64,000 bases of DNA from Paenisporosarcina sp050269735 (GCF_050269735.1 NZ_JBNNIX010000006.1:62001-126000); one strand, 5' to 3'. Counted from the stretch's first letter, positions 54,200-62,670 are shown. Made by a program: numbers and translations. Notes: a model not told the origin generated them from the letters alone.

Positions 54200-54610
54200 T
54201 TACAATTCAATTGTTTCAGGTGGTTTTCCGCTTTTGTTCATTAAACGGATGGATTCAGGTTTCACAACTAATATCAATAAGTTTGGATCTTCTGGACCTT
54301 CGAACCAATTTTTCATATGGTCATTCCAAATTTTTTCTTTCAGGCTTTCGTCTGTGCTTTCACTTACTTTGCCTTCAATCTCCAAGTAAGCATCCCCAAA
54401 GCCTTCTCCATCGTAGCCAATCAAAATATGTGTATACGGATTTGCTTCAATATCTTCGACCTTATGTGTATTTTTATTCGTCGGGGTATATAGTGTAAAT
54501 TCTTCATTGTAGAAAGTCATATACCTTGAGTGTGGTTTATTGTTTTTCACCGTCGCCATTGTGCCGGTGCGACTTTCTTTTAAAATGTCTAATGCTTGTT
54601 GTTTACTCAC
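54200..54610 (-). CDS. Pyridoxamine oxidase-fold general stress protein (GSP26-like)
   Basis: A 136-residue split-barrel flavin-binding protein of the pyridoxamine 5-phosphate oxidase family (B. subtilis YdaG type). Motifs: RTGTMATVKNNKPHSRYMTF near the start and a closing GGCCNP-free barrel end with LILVVKPESIRLM. GTG start ten bases after AAAGGAG. A sigmaB-like promoter lies upstream. Confidence 0.85.
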   Translation of the reverse strand: MSKQQALDILKESRTGTMATVKNNKPHSRYMTFYNEEFTLYTPTNKNTHKVEDIEANPYTHILIGYDGEGFGDAYLEIEGKVSESTDESLKEKIWNDHMKNWFEGPEDPNLLILVVKPESIRLMNKSGKPPETIEL

Positions 54611-54635
54611 TCTTAATCAGCTCCTTTCTGAAAGT

Positions 54636-54661
54636 ATTCCTTCCAGTTCCGCCAATTAAAC
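54636..54661 (-). promoter_or_regulatory. Candidate sigmaB promoter of the GSP26-like gene
   Basis: On the minus strand GTTTAA, 14 bases, AGGAAT: full -35 match and five of six at -10. It sits about 30 bases before the start codon. Confidence 0.55.
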
Positions 54662-54675
54662 ATGACAATGTGCTA

Positions 54676-55692
54676 TTACTCAGCTAAATATTGGTATAGC
54701 TTATCATCATTAGCACTTGCAGTTCCTCTGCCATCCCGATTGTTCGTGACGAAGTACAAATCTTCACCATTGGAAAACACATCTCTTATTCGACCAAAGC
54801 CCGTAATCGTGTCTTCTAAATCACCCGAGTCGGGATTGATGACAAGAATGCCTTCCCCACGCAAAGCTGCTACATACAATTTTCCTTTATGAAACGTCAT
54901 GCCTGAAGGTGCCCACGTTGTATTGGCTCCAGAATGAAGCAAAGGCGTCACATATCCTACTCGTTCTTTACTACCTTCAATTAATGGCCATCCGTAATTG
55001 CTGCCTGGTTCAATTTTATTTATTTCATCTTTGGCAGATTGTCCATGTTCAGAAGCGAATAATACACCATCTTCAGACCATGCGAGTCCTTGTGGATTAC
55101 GATGTCCGAGACTCACTGTTTCCCATTGATTGTTTGCATTCAAACGGAGGATTTTTCCGTTTTTCGAATTCGGATCTTGTGCTAATTGTGGATTGGCCGC
55201 ATCTCCAATCGTTGCGTACAACAACTGATCGGGACCGATTTCAAGTCGTCCTCCATGATGGACATTGCCAGTTGAAATTTCGTCTAAATGGATGGCGACT
55301 TCTTTCCAGACGTTTCCTTCCAATTTCAATGTCACGATTCGGTTGAATGGACCATTACCCGCATCGTAATTGTAGTAGGCAAATGCTGTTTTCGTCTCTT
55401 TGAATGTCGGTTTTAGAACAAACCCTAGCAAACCCGCTTCTGAAACAGTCGCTAAAGGCGTTGAAAACTCCACTTTTTGATGTTCGACTGTGCCGCCAGC
55501 TCCTATATAAGCAATCTTCCCAACCCGTTCTGATATGTAAAATTCGTCCCCTACTTGATTAATTGCCCAGGGAACTTCAAGATTTGTAGCTACTTCTTTG
55601 ACTGACTCAGGTTTCGCAGATTTACTCTGCTCAAGAAATCCACACCCACTTAACAGAAGAAGGCATGAGGTGAAGATTATCCATCTTTTCAT
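54676..55692 (-). CDS. PQQ-type sugar dehydrogenase, lipoprotein
   Basis: A 338-residue lipoprotein: lipobox LLSGC near residue 17, then a six-bladed propeller of the glucose/sorbosone dehydrogenase family. Signatures: VPWAINQVGDEFYISE, HHGGRLEIGPDQLLYATIGD (split, about residue 142) and GHRNPQGLAW (about 199). It would oxidise sugars outside the membrane with PQQ or another cofactor; the cofactor is not demonstrated. Single gene with AGGTG site. Confidence 0.9.
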   Translation of the reverse strand: MKRWIIFTSCLLLLSGCGFLEQSKSAKPESVKEVATNLEVPWAINQVGDEFYISERVGKIAYIGAGGTVEHQKVEFSTPLATVSEAGLLGFVLKPTFKETKTAFAYYNYDAGNGPFNRIVTLKLEGNVWKEVAIHLDEISTGNVHHGGRLEIGPDQLLYATIGDAANPQLAQDPNSKNGKILRLNANNQWETVSLGHRNPQGLAWSEDGVLFASEHGQSAKDEINKIEPGSNYGWPLIEGSKERVGYVTPLLHSGANTTWAPSGMTFHKGKLYVAALRGEGILVINPDSGDLEDTITGFGRIRDVFSNGEDLYFVTNNRDGRGTASANDDKLYQYLAE

Positions 55693-55749
55693 GACTAATC
55701 ACCTCTTCTATTCTTTCTTTCTATAATACAGAATATTTAGTCTACTTAT

Positions 55750-56481
55750 CTATATATTCGTCACCACTATTTGAATAATCAAAGCTATCGTGACCATACG
55801 CAATAAAGGTTTCACATATTCTTTTTTCAATTTACGGGCTAGATGCACGCCGATTTGCGCTCCACTTACTGAACCTAACAATAACGCAATGGTTACTGCC
55901 CACATAATTTTTCCGGTTGCAATGTAAGTTAAAGCTGCGCCGAAACAACTCGAAAAAATCGCTATGCGGGCAAGTCCAACGGCCCGAATATAAGAAATGC
56001 CAAGAGATGAGAGGATGTACATCATCAATGTGCCGGACCCCGGTCCAAACACTCCGTCATATAATCCAATGCCAAATAGACCAACTCCGCTTTTCTTGTT
56101 CACGACAAGCGGACGATTTCCTTCAAAATCACTCGACCCCATAAATGAAGTGATTAATGCAAAACTCAGCAACACGATAGCAATGATTGTCAACGTGCTT
56201 TCGGTTAAAAAGGACGCGATTAAACCACCCGCAATTCCACCACCCAGACAAAGTGGAACGATGATGAGAGCTTCTCTTACGGTAACTTCTTTGTATTTAT
56301 AAATGACGATGAAACTGGACAAAGAACTGACTGTATTGGATACCTTATTTGCCCCAATGGCGGAGTGAACCGGTATTCCCATTAACAGCATCGCCGGTAA
56401 ACTGATTAAGCCACCACCTCCAGCCAGTGTGCCCAGCACATTCGCGATCAATCCTATTAAAAATAACCAAATATAATCCAT
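55750..56481 (-). CDS. TauE/SafE-family transporter (YfcA-like)
   Basis: A 243-residue membrane protein with seven to eight helices. The hallmarks are GLIANVLGTLAGGGGLISLPAML at the start (split) and GLYDGVFGPGSGTLMMY in the middle (about residue 138), both re-entrant loop motifs of TauE/SafE/YfcA. It exports sulfite, sulfoacetate or related anions; substrate unknown. ATG after GGGG(T)AGCTC. Confidence 0.92.
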   Translation of the reverse strand: MDYIWLFLIGLIANVLGTLAGGGGLISLPAMLLMGIPVHSAIGANKVSNTVSSLSSFIVIYKYKEVTVREALIIVPLCLGGGIAGGLIASFLTESTLTIIAIVLLSFALITSFMGSSDFEGNRPLVVNKKSGVGLFGIGLYDGVFGPGSGTLMMYILSSLGISYIRAVGLARIAIFSSCFGAALTYIATGKIMWAVTIALLLGSVSGAQIGVHLARKLKKEYVKPLLRMVTIALIIQIVVTNI

Positions 56482-56507
56482 GAGCTACCCCTTTTTCAAG
56501 TTAGTAT

Positions 56508-56532
56508 GTTTATGTGAGCGGGACGAGGGTAT
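56508..56532 (+). promoter_or_regulatory. SigmaB promoter of the CsbD gene
   Basis: GTTTAT, 13 bases, GGGTAT: five of six at -35 and full match at -10. It is the best of the sigmaB-like promoters in the window. Confidence 0.75.
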
Positions 56533-56580
56533 TTATATAGTATCGAACAAGCAGTAAATAACCTATTAGGAGGAAAGCAC

Positions 56581-56775
56581 ATGACAAAAGATAATGGATT
56601 TTCTGACAAACTTAAAGGTGGAGTAAACAAAGCCAAAGGTGAATTTAAAGATCAAGTCGGAAACGCGACAGACAATACGTCACTTCAAGCTGAAGGCAAG
56701 TTCGACAAAGCGAAAGGTGCCGTGCAAGAAAAAATTGGTGAAGCAAAAGACCGTAGCACGGACGATAAATACTAA
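56581..56775 (+). CDS. CsbD-family stress protein
   Basis: A 64-residue hydrophilic protein with two repeats of the CsbD type, DKLKGGVNKAKGEFKDQVGN and DKAKGAVQEKIGEAKD. Family members are highly expressed general stress proteins under sigmaB. AGGAGG seven bases before ATG and a sigmaB promoter upstream agree. Confidence 0.9.
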   Translation: MTKDNGFSDKLKGGVNKAKGEFKDQVGNATDNTSLQAEGKFDKAKGAVQEKIGEAKDRSTDDKY

Positions 56776-56801
56776 TCCTATAAAATTTCATGTAGTATAA
56801 C

Positions 56802-56838
56802 AAAACAGTTGCTCTCATTATTTGAGGGCAACTGTTTT
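56802..56838. terminator. Bidirectional terminator
   Basis: AAAACAGTTGCTCTC / GAGGGCAACTGTTTT (one mismatch) with a 7-base loop, between the convergent CsbD and STAS genes. Confidence 0.8.
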
Positions 56839-57578
56839 TATGTCAATAATGAAATGGCTTCTTTAAGTGTAGTTAAATAAGTAGCAGTTTTACTATGGTT
56901 ATTTTTCATAAAACTTGTATGGTGAGGTTTTAACCCTACAATGTACGTTTCAATCCCCATAATTTGAAGAGTCTCCACAAACGCTTGGAATGAATTAATG
57001 CCATATTCACTGATTTGGTCAATTCCATTAAAATCAAACACAACTTTTGTGATATCGTTTTCATACAATTCGATCGCCAAGCGATCTTCGCTATTGGAAA
57101 TCAAATCTTGATCAAACTGCCCAAATAACGGGACCAGCCCCACATGGTTTGATACAGGTATAAGAGGTGCTGATAATTGCTTGATTTGATTTAACTGACT
57201 TTCAGCTAGTTCTTTTTGAGAGAGCAATTCAAAATCCACATGTGCAAGACGGTTTTCATGTTTTTGAACAATTTCCATGATTTTATCAAGCTTACTGCCG
57301 ATTTCAAAACACTGCAAGATTCCTTTTTCATGCTCCCACGTAATGGAAACCGCAAAAAGCTCTTGTAAGTCTCTTTTCGTTTTTAATGTTATTTCGATAG
57401 GCTTGTCCAAGCTTTGTGCCAACAATCTGTCGCGTTTGCTTTGACTGCCGGTATTCATGAGATCCACAAAATAGTTCACATCTCCAAATACTTGGCGAGC
57501 AGTTTGAGACATATCGAGTATTTCAAATGATCGGTCCACCAAAAATGCAGGAAAAGGCAGCGACTTAATGATGTTCAT
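56838..57578 (-). CDS. PAS-STAS protein (RsbR-like)
   Basis: A 246-residue protein. Residues 1-95 form a PAS-like sensor (FPAFLVDRSFEILDMSQTAR), 95-135 a coiled coil, and 140-246 a STAS domain. Its plan matches RsbR paralogs of stressosomes, but the first domain is PAS rather than globin. The phosphoacceptor segment reads FDFNGIDQISEYGINSF: where RsbS/SpoIIAA have D-S/T there is S-E, so phosphorylation is doubtful. GAGGTGAAAA site before ATG. It overlaps the B12 gene end by 14 bases. Confidence 0.82.
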   Translation of the reverse strand: MNIIKSLPFPAFLVDRSFEILDMSQTARQVFGDVNYFVDLMNTGSQSKRDRLLAQSLDKPIEITLKTKRDLQELFAVSITWEHEKGILQCFEIGSKLDKIMEIVQKHENRLAHVDFELLSQKELAESQLNQIKQLSAPLIPVSNHVGLVPLFGQFDQDLISNSEDRLAIELYENDITKVVFDFNGIDQISEYGINSFQAFVETLQIMGIETYIVGLKPHHTSFMKNNHSKTATYLTTLKEAISLLT

Positions 57579-58215
57579 GTATTTTCACCTCATCAAGTTC
57601 AACCATCCATTTTTGCAGTACTTCATAATCACTGATCATCCGAGTTCTTGGAGAAGCGTATTTCGCTAAATCGTAAGAAGATAGAAGTCTGCTACCCACC
57701 AGTAGATGCGGCTTGCTACTAATTTCATCAAGTTCAGTAATGTATTGTTTTAATTGTTCCAAGTGATGAATGATGGTGAGAGAGACGCCGATGACTTGAG
57801 GTGCAAAGCGTTCTGCAGCCTCTTTTGCATAAGACAAAGGCAAATTAGCCCCCATTAATCTCACGTTCCATCCAGATTGTTCGAATAAGTAAGCAGCCAT
57901 TTTCATTCCAAGCGAATGTTGTTCTTTTTCTACGCAAAAAAACATCGCTTTTTTCGAATGAGCTGTAAGCTTCGGTTTTGGAATGACACTATGAAACCTT
58001 GCTAATATGTAATCACAAGTTGCTGTCGCCAAATGCTCGTCTGCTACTGTAATTTCATCCTCTTCCCACATCAACCCGATTAAACGCATGGCTTCCGTGA
58101 TGTAATCCTGATAAATGGTCGCTATCGGCATTCCTTTTTGGTACAGTGAGTGAATTTGTTCAAATGCGTTATCTGAATCTCCTTCAAGCAATGCAATCGC
58201 TAATTGTTTAGTCAT
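57565..58215 (-). CDS. Cobalamin-binding regulator, CarH/LitR-like without DNA-binding domain
   Basis: A 216-residue protein: residues 5-80 are the four-helix B12 cap (B12-binding-2) and 88-205 the Rossmann B12 domain. Key residues: W50, then nine residues, E60-H61 (the W-x9-EH pattern of CarH), and E98-Q-H100-S-L-G103 (E/D-x-H-x-x-G, with H100 as lower cobalt ligand), later SLTIIHH and VGSRLL. No MerR helix is present, so output is probably protein-protein. ATG 58215 eight bases after AAGGAGG. Downstream STAS gene overlaps. Confidence 0.87.
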   Translation of the reverse strand: MTKQLAIALLEGDSDNAFEQIHSLYQKGMPIATIYQDYITEAMRLIGLMWEEDEITVADEHLATATCDYILARFHSVIPKPKLTAHSKKAMFFCVEKEQHSLGMKMAAYLFEQSGWNVRLMGANLPLSYAKEAAERFAPQVIGVSLTIIHHLEQLKQYITELDEISSKPHLLVGSRLLSSYDLAKYASPRTRMISDYEVLQKWMVELDEVKIHEHH

Positions 58216-58237
58216 CTCTCTCACCTCCTTCTATTTA

Positions 58238-58582
58238 TTATTTGATCGCGTCTATTCCTGCTTGCAATAGCTTTTGATACTCTTCGGAATCCGGTGTTGC
58301 CGTTTTTCCTAAAACATCATGGATTCGCTGGAAATTATCGATGACATGATGTTTACTCATGCCTCGCTGTGTTAGTAAATTGGTCAGCCAAACTGCGTAA
58401 TTGGTGAAAACTTGAGGATCGTCCAGTTTCGCAGCTGTTTCTAAATGATCGAAATGATGATGATTATCTTCAAGACAACGCATTTTCCCTGCTTCTCCAA
58501 AACGTTCAAGAATTTCAGGATACGCTTCGTAAATTTCGGCTACTACTTCGTCGATTACTTGTGTACGTGTATGTGAATTCAT
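58238..58582 (-). CDS. Small helical protein of the B12-STAS operon
   Basis: A 114-residue all-helical protein with conserved-looking AYPEILERFGEAGKMRCLED and HHHFDHLETAAKLDDPQVF (about residues 20-55), then WLTNLLTQRGMSKHHVIDNF. I recall this pattern as an N-terminal helical domain ahead of B12-binding domains in other bacteria; here it is a separate gene. Starts in the stop of the monooxygenase gene (ATGA) and lies 22 bases before the B12 gene. Confidence 0.72.
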   Translation of the reverse strand: MNSHTRTQVIDEVVAEIYEAYPEILERFGEAGKMRCLEDNHHHFDHLETAAKLDDPQVFTNYAVWLTNLLTQRGMSKHHVIDNFQRIHDVLGKTATPDSEEYQKLLQAGIDAIK

Positions 58583-58884
58583 CGAGCCACCACTGCGTAT
58601 TTTGTCACTTTCGGAACAATGGCCGCCAGTTCTTGATCGGGATAGTTTTTTTCAAGTTCATGTACTTTTTTAAATGCGTCGCTGGTTACCCAGTTCATAT
58701 AAGACGCTTTATCCACCCATTCCATATGGACGGTCAGTTCTTCCGGTCTTTTCTCATTTTGCCAAAGATGGAATGCTTGAAAACCTTCAAATGTATCAAC
58801 CAAACGAGATCGATTTTGATAGATGGCAATCACTTCGTCTGCTTTTCCTTTTGGAACTTGCACAGTAGAATGTACGACATACAT
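58579..58884 (-). CDS. ABM-family monooxygenase (IsdG/HmoB-like)
   Basis: A 101-residue ferredoxin-like ABM protein. It aligns with IsdG through the VHMEWVDKASYMNWVTSDAF block (about residues 55-74) followed by KKVHE; Trp and His are kept, but the catalytic Asn near residue 7 is Ser, so heme degradation is not assured. ATG 58884 eight bases after AAAGGAGG. First gene of the four-gene operon. Confidence 0.8.
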   Translation of the reverse strand: MYVVHSTVQVPKGKADEVIAIYQNRSRLVDTFEGFQAFHLWQNEKRPEELTVHMEWVDKASYMNWVTSDAFKKVHELEKNYPDQELAAIVPKVTKYAVVAR

Positions 58885-58965
58885 CAGCGTTGCCTCCTTT
58901 TGACCTATTATGAATTCAGTTGTACTAGCGTACCATACTGACACCGAAAAATCTAAAATCTTCAA

Positions 58966-59952
58966 TTAACTTAACGCTCTTTTTAATCTTAAAGACGTGT
59001 GATGACCTGCCAATTTAGAGTCATTTGCTGGCTCCTCTTTTACGACAACGAACCCTTTCGCTTTATAAAATGGAATGCCTTTTTCATTTTCCTTTTCCAC
59101 TGAAACCCACTGTTCTTTGGCATCATACATTTCTTGTTGTAGACGAGAATAGGCTTCCAGTAATTGTGTGCCAATTTTCTTATTCCGTTTTTCTGGATGC
59201 AAATAAAGGACATAAATTTCTGCTTTTTTGGAGTTAATCATACCTCCACCGATTGCCCCTACGATTACCCCTTCAACCTCAGCCACAAAGTAACCATTCC
59301 ATTTAGTAGACAAATCCGTAATTTCCTTCAAGATTCGTTTAGGCGTATAGTATCTTTCAACAATATGTTCAATCTCTTGCTTCGTGTAAATGCCACCATA
59401 TGTAAACCACTGGCCTTCCGTACACACCTTGGCAACGCCATCTTCATCTCCTGGTTGTGCTTGGCGTATGATGGTCTTCGGTACATAAAGATGCAACGCA
59501 TACTGCTGACCTTTTTGCCCCATGTAGCGACGTCCTTCATCTTTAAACCCGGCCTTCAAATAAACATGCCTAGCCGCTTCGTTATTTTCATTGACCCCAA
59601 GTACCACTTCATCGAATTGTGGAAATTGACGATGGATGAAGGTGGGAAGAGCTTGTATCGCTTTCACTGCTATTCCTTGCCCCTGAGAATCCGGATGAAT
59701 GGAAAATCCCCGTAGTAAGATCGAATTTGGGTTGTCAGTATAGAAGAAGCGGTCATTTCCAGTATCCAGGACGAAGAAACCAACGATGTGATTTCCTTTT
59801 AAAATCGTGACAGGTGTTCTGGAAAAATCATCGTTCTTCAACAACTCTAATGGATGTCCCGTAAACTCGAGCTGGTCGGGAGGTAACGGGTAAAATTGAA
59901 ATGCTTGCTGGTGATCTGGATTGTAAGGTACCAATGTAATGCTTTGTGGCAT
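58966..59952 (-). CDS. Tandem GNAT acetyltransferase
   Basis: A 328-residue protein with two GNAT domains: acetyl-CoA loops at DSQGQGIAVKAI (about residue 90) and EKRNKKIGTQLL (about 253), each followed by the Y/F-x-K-A-G-F motif (YLKAGFKDEG, YKAKGFVVVKE). The first half may be degenerate. Substrate unknown. Confidence 0.88.
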   Translation of the reverse strand: MPQSITLVPYNPDHQQAFQFYPLPPDQLEFTGHPLELLKNDDFSRTPVTILKGNHIVGFFVLDTGNDRFFYTDNPNSILLRGFSIHPDSQGQGIAVKAIQALPTFIHRQFPQFDEVVLGVNENNEAARHVYLKAGFKDEGRRYMGQKGQQYALHLYVPKTIIRQAQPGDEDGVAKVCTEGQWFTYGGIYTKQEIEHIVERYYTPKRILKEITDLSTKWNGYFVAEVEGVIVGAIGGGMINSKKAEIYVLYLHPEKRNKKIGTQLLEAYSRLQQEMYDAKEQWVSVEKENEKGIPFYKAKGFVVVKEEPANDSKLAGHHTSLRLKRALS

Positions 59953-59995
59953 GACGAGAATCTCTCCTTCTTAAGTTGTCGATCGATTTTTTTAT

Positions 59996-60808
59996 TTAAC
60001 TCGATTTCAACGTAACCACGACAATTTCAGGCAAGTTAAACAGACGGATTGGAATGATGCTATTCCCAAGGCCTCGGCTGACGATTAACGTTGACTGATC
60101 CTCTTCATGAATGCCGGCAGTGTACTCTGGAAAATAGCCTTGACCTGGAGCAACAAGTCCCCCGACGAACGGAAGTCTGAACTGACCTCCGTGCGCATGT
60201 CCGGAAAATGTTGCATCGATTCCCGCATCCTTATACGTTGGAAAATCTTCTGGACGATGGGCAAGGAGAATTGAGAATGTATCAATCGGCACATTCGAAG
60301 CGCTAATCATTTGAGCAGCGGTCGCCCCCTTTAACGGATCGTCAATACCTGTTAAAGAAATCGACATTCCGTCACGTGTTATGTTCAACGTTTCATTGGA
60401 TAGCACGCGTACACCACGAGTTGTAAGTTCCTCTTTTATATGTTCCACATCATTCGTCGCTACTTCATGATTTCCTATTACGTAATATACGTCCGTTAAT
60501 TTCACAATTTCATCGATGAGCGCGAGACTGTTGGGTAAATCATAACGATTGCTATCGATCAAATCCCCAGTAATGACAATCATATGAGGCTTTTCCTTCT
60601 TAATTTTGTTCACTAAACGCTGCTGATTATCACCAAACGTCGCATCATGAAGATCTGAAATTTGCACAATCCGGTATCCATCAAAAGTAGAAGGAATTTC
60701 AGAAGACACCAACGTGTGATGAGAAACGGTGAGCCAATGATTATTGACATATAAAAAGCCAATCAAACAAGCAACAGTAAAGATGACTTTCAGTAGTTTT
60801 CGAAACAT
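59996..60808 (-). CDS. Membrane-anchored metallophosphoesterase (YkuE-like)
   Basis: A 270-residue phosphoesterase with one N-terminal helix (residues about 5-22). Motifs: QISDLHDATFG (about 50), TGDLIDSNR, GNHEVATND (about 112), LLAHRPEDF and SGHAHGGQFRLP (about 201). Similar to YkuE/YaeI type lipid-A/UDP-diacyl phosphoesterases. ATG 60808 six bases after AAGGAG. The next gene upstream is an SDR, 13 bases away, so the two are likely one operon. Confidence 0.88.
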   Translation of the reverse strand: MFRKLLKVIFTVACLIGFLYVNNHWLTVSHHTLVSSEIPSTFDGYRIVQISDLHDATFGDNQQRLVNKIKKEKPHMIVITGDLIDSNRYDLPNSLALIDEIVKLTDVYYVIGNHEVATNDVEHIKEELTTRGVRVLSNETLNITRDGMSISLTGIDDPLKGATAAQMISASNVPIDTFSILLAHRPEDFPTYKDAGIDATFSGHAHGGQFRLPFVGGLVAPGQGYFPEYTAGIHEEDQSTLIVSRGLGNSIIPIRLFNLPEIVVVTLKSS

Positions 60809-60821
60809 GTAAAACTCCTTT

Positions 60822-61439
60822 TTAATAAGCAAGACCCACTCGAACCTTTTTAAACTGTGGATCTAGCAATTCTTTGTAAGCGAACGCGGCTGTATCACCT
60901 ACAGATATTTCAACGCCATTTTCCGGTAAAAAGTTCATTTCAGTTCGCCACTGACCTGTTGCCACTCCATCGGGCAAATAGGTTGGACAGACAACGGTCC
61001 AATTCAAATTGGTTGCATCAAGTTTTTCGAATACCTTTGCATGCTCTTCTGCCGCAAATGTTAAGCGACGTTTCGATTCAGTTGACTGAAAGCGGTACAA
61101 CTCAGGATTGGTACGGCTTTGCAAAATCCCTGCTGTTCCAATTGTGATGATGCGTTTTATCTCTTCTTTTTGCATCGCTTCAATAATAAGTGGAATCGCA
61201 TCTGTCAGCGTGGTTGTCTTATCTGTACCAATTGCACTGACTACAGCATCCGCTCCGTGAATCGCCTCATTCACCAAAAGTTGTTCTCTAATATCGCCTT
61301 CTATAATCGTTAAGTTTTCATGAGGAGTTAATTTGGATGACGAGCGAACAAGAGCCGTCACGAGATGACCATCTTCCAGCGCACGACTTAAAATTTCATT
61401 TCCTACACGTCCTGTTGCACCAAATATTGTAATGTTCAT
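60822..61439 (-). CDS. NAD(P)-binding SDR-like protein
   Basis: A 205-residue atypical SDR/NmrA-type protein: Rossmann motif FGATGRVGNEIL, ALVRSSSKL, D59-type GDIREQ, AIGTDKTTT. No Y-x-x-x-K pair is clear, so it may be a binding or flavin-reductase-like protein. Operon partner of the phosphoesterase. Confidence 0.85.
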   Translation of the reverse strand: MNITIFGATGRVGNEILSRALEDGHLVTALVRSSSKLTPHENLTIIEGDIREQLLVNEAIHGADAVVSAIGTDKTTTLTDAIPLIIEAMQKEEIKRIITIGTAGILQSRTNPELYRFQSTESKRRLTFAAEEHAKVFEKLDATNLNWTVVCPTYLPDGVATGQWRTEMNFLPENGVEISVGDTAAFAYKELLDPQFKKVRVGLAY

Positions 61440-61588
61440 GGCGGTTCCCCCAAATCTAGTTTCTTTTAGAATAAAGGAATGGGGTCAGTCTGGCTAATGA
61501 TTCAAACACGAAAGCCACTACCACTGTATACGGAATTTCTTCTTTTTATCACTCGGAAAGACGATGGAGAGAGTGAGAGGAAAAAAAA

Positions 61589-61621
61589 ACAATCCTTCGC
61601 CATAATAAGCGATTGGATTGT
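61589..61621. terminator. Terminator after the DUF4385 gene
   Basis: ACAATCC-CGC / GCG-TGGATTGT stem with A and T runs, on the minus strand after 61665. Confidence 0.5.
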
Positions 61622-61664
61622 AGACGTAATAAGTATATGTAGATCAATGATGGGCTCGAAGAAA

Positions 61665-62111
61665 TTAGCCAAAATCTTTCTGGTGTTTCTTTTTGCGTTT
61701 CAAATAGTCTTCATCTTCACGAATTTGATCCCATTTCTTTTTGAAAATGGCAGCCGATTCAGCTTTCACAGGATCAATGTCACGTTCTTTGACAGACCCA
61801 TCCTCATTGTATTTGCGACCACCTTTGTAGTTCGTATAACGGCGTGCGCGCGTATAGCCCATTTGAATGAACTTTCTAGCCATATCCATCCCGACAAAAT
61901 CGTCTTTTTTCCGATAGTCCTCAAACAGTTCCATTATTTTTTCCGAGGATTCCTTGGCAATATCCGGTGTTTTAAAACGCCAGTGTGGCAGGATTTCACT
62001 CTTATAAGGTTCAACCAGCAAGACGCCTTGCTCCCCGCGTCCAACCCGGTACAGCTCAGGCTTTTTCCGAAGGTCCAGGTTTTCATAATCCAAGTCATAA
62101 TCAAACGCCAT
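61665..62111 (-). CDS. DUF4385 protein
   Basis: A 148-residue basic protein of DUF4385: FDYDLDYENLDLRKKPELYR, WRFKTPDIAKESSEKIMELF and FVGMDMARKFIQMGYTRARR (about residues 73-92). Soluble, function unknown; may bind nucleic acid by its lysine-rich tail. Followed by a VOC gene on the same strand, 32 bases upstream. Confidence 0.85.
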   Translation of the reverse strand: MAFDYDLDYENLDLRKKPELYRVGRGEQGVLLVEPYKSEILPHWRFKTPDIAKESSEKIMELFEDYRKKDDFVGMDMARKFIQMGYTRARRYTNYKGGRKYNEDGSVKERDIDPVKAESAAIFKKKWDQIREDEDYLKRKKKHQKDFG

Positions 62112-62143
62112 GGCAGAATCACTCCTTTTCCTCCTTATACCCG

Positions 62144-62530
62144 TTATTCTGGCGCGACAATCTCCAATTTGAGACGGTCCGGATCTTCAAAAAATACAGC
62201 GTAAGTTTGATTGCCTCCTGCATAGGGATGGCGATCTTTATATAGAATGTTTACGCCACGATTGATCAATTCTTCCGTCAGTTCATCCACTTGAAAGCGA
62301 GACTCCCCGTGAAAAGCCAGATGGTTCAACCCGGTACGACCACGATGAAATGCTGGGTCCGCATGTCTTTCTTCCGTTTGCACAAAAACTAGATATGTAT
62401 GATTGATCTTATAACTGAATCCCTTATCCCACTGTTGATAAAGTTCATAACCAAGCTTCGGCAATAGAAAATCGTAAAAGGAGCGGGTTTCCTGTAAATT
62501 GGAGACGTTTATTTCTACGTGATGTAACAT
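62144..62530 (-). CDS. VOC-family protein (glyoxalase fold)
   Basis: A 128-residue VOC protein starting MLHHVEINVSNLQETRSFYD. Metal ligand positions: H in MLHHVEI, H-x-A-F near 92 (NHLAFHGES) and E near 125 (LKLEIVAPE). Lactoylglutathione lyase, dioxygenase or fosfomycin-type roles are possible. Likely cotranscribed with DUF4385. Confidence 0.87.
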   Translation of the reverse strand: MLHHVEINVSNLQETRSFYDFLLPKLGYELYQQWDKGFSYKINHTYLVFVQTEERHADPAFHRGRTGLNHLAFHGESRFQVDELTEELINRGVNILYKDRHPYAGGNQTYAVFFEDPDRLKLEIVAPE

Positions 62531-62592
62531 GCTTAACCTCTTTTCGATTGATTTATATACTGAGCGATGGCTCAGTTGTAATTATTGACCTT

Positions 62593-62670
62593 CACGTAGG
62601 GAAAAATGAAGGTGACGTAGGAATTTTCGGGGTTCACGTAGGAAAAATCGCCATCCACGTAGGAATTACA
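62593..62670. repeat. 21-bp period repeat, array B (four copies)
   Basis: Core CACGTAGGAAAAAT (variants GACGTAGGAATTTT and CACGTAGGGAAAAA) begins at 62593, 62614, 62635 and 62656, exactly 21 bases apart each time. It fills the gap between the two divergent VOC genes. Confidence 0.7.

Noticed and set aside
61479..62204. Long plus-strand frame of 241 codons
   Set aside because: It is antisense to the DUF4385 and VOC genes, has no ribosome site, and its codon use is poor while the opposite strand shows known families.
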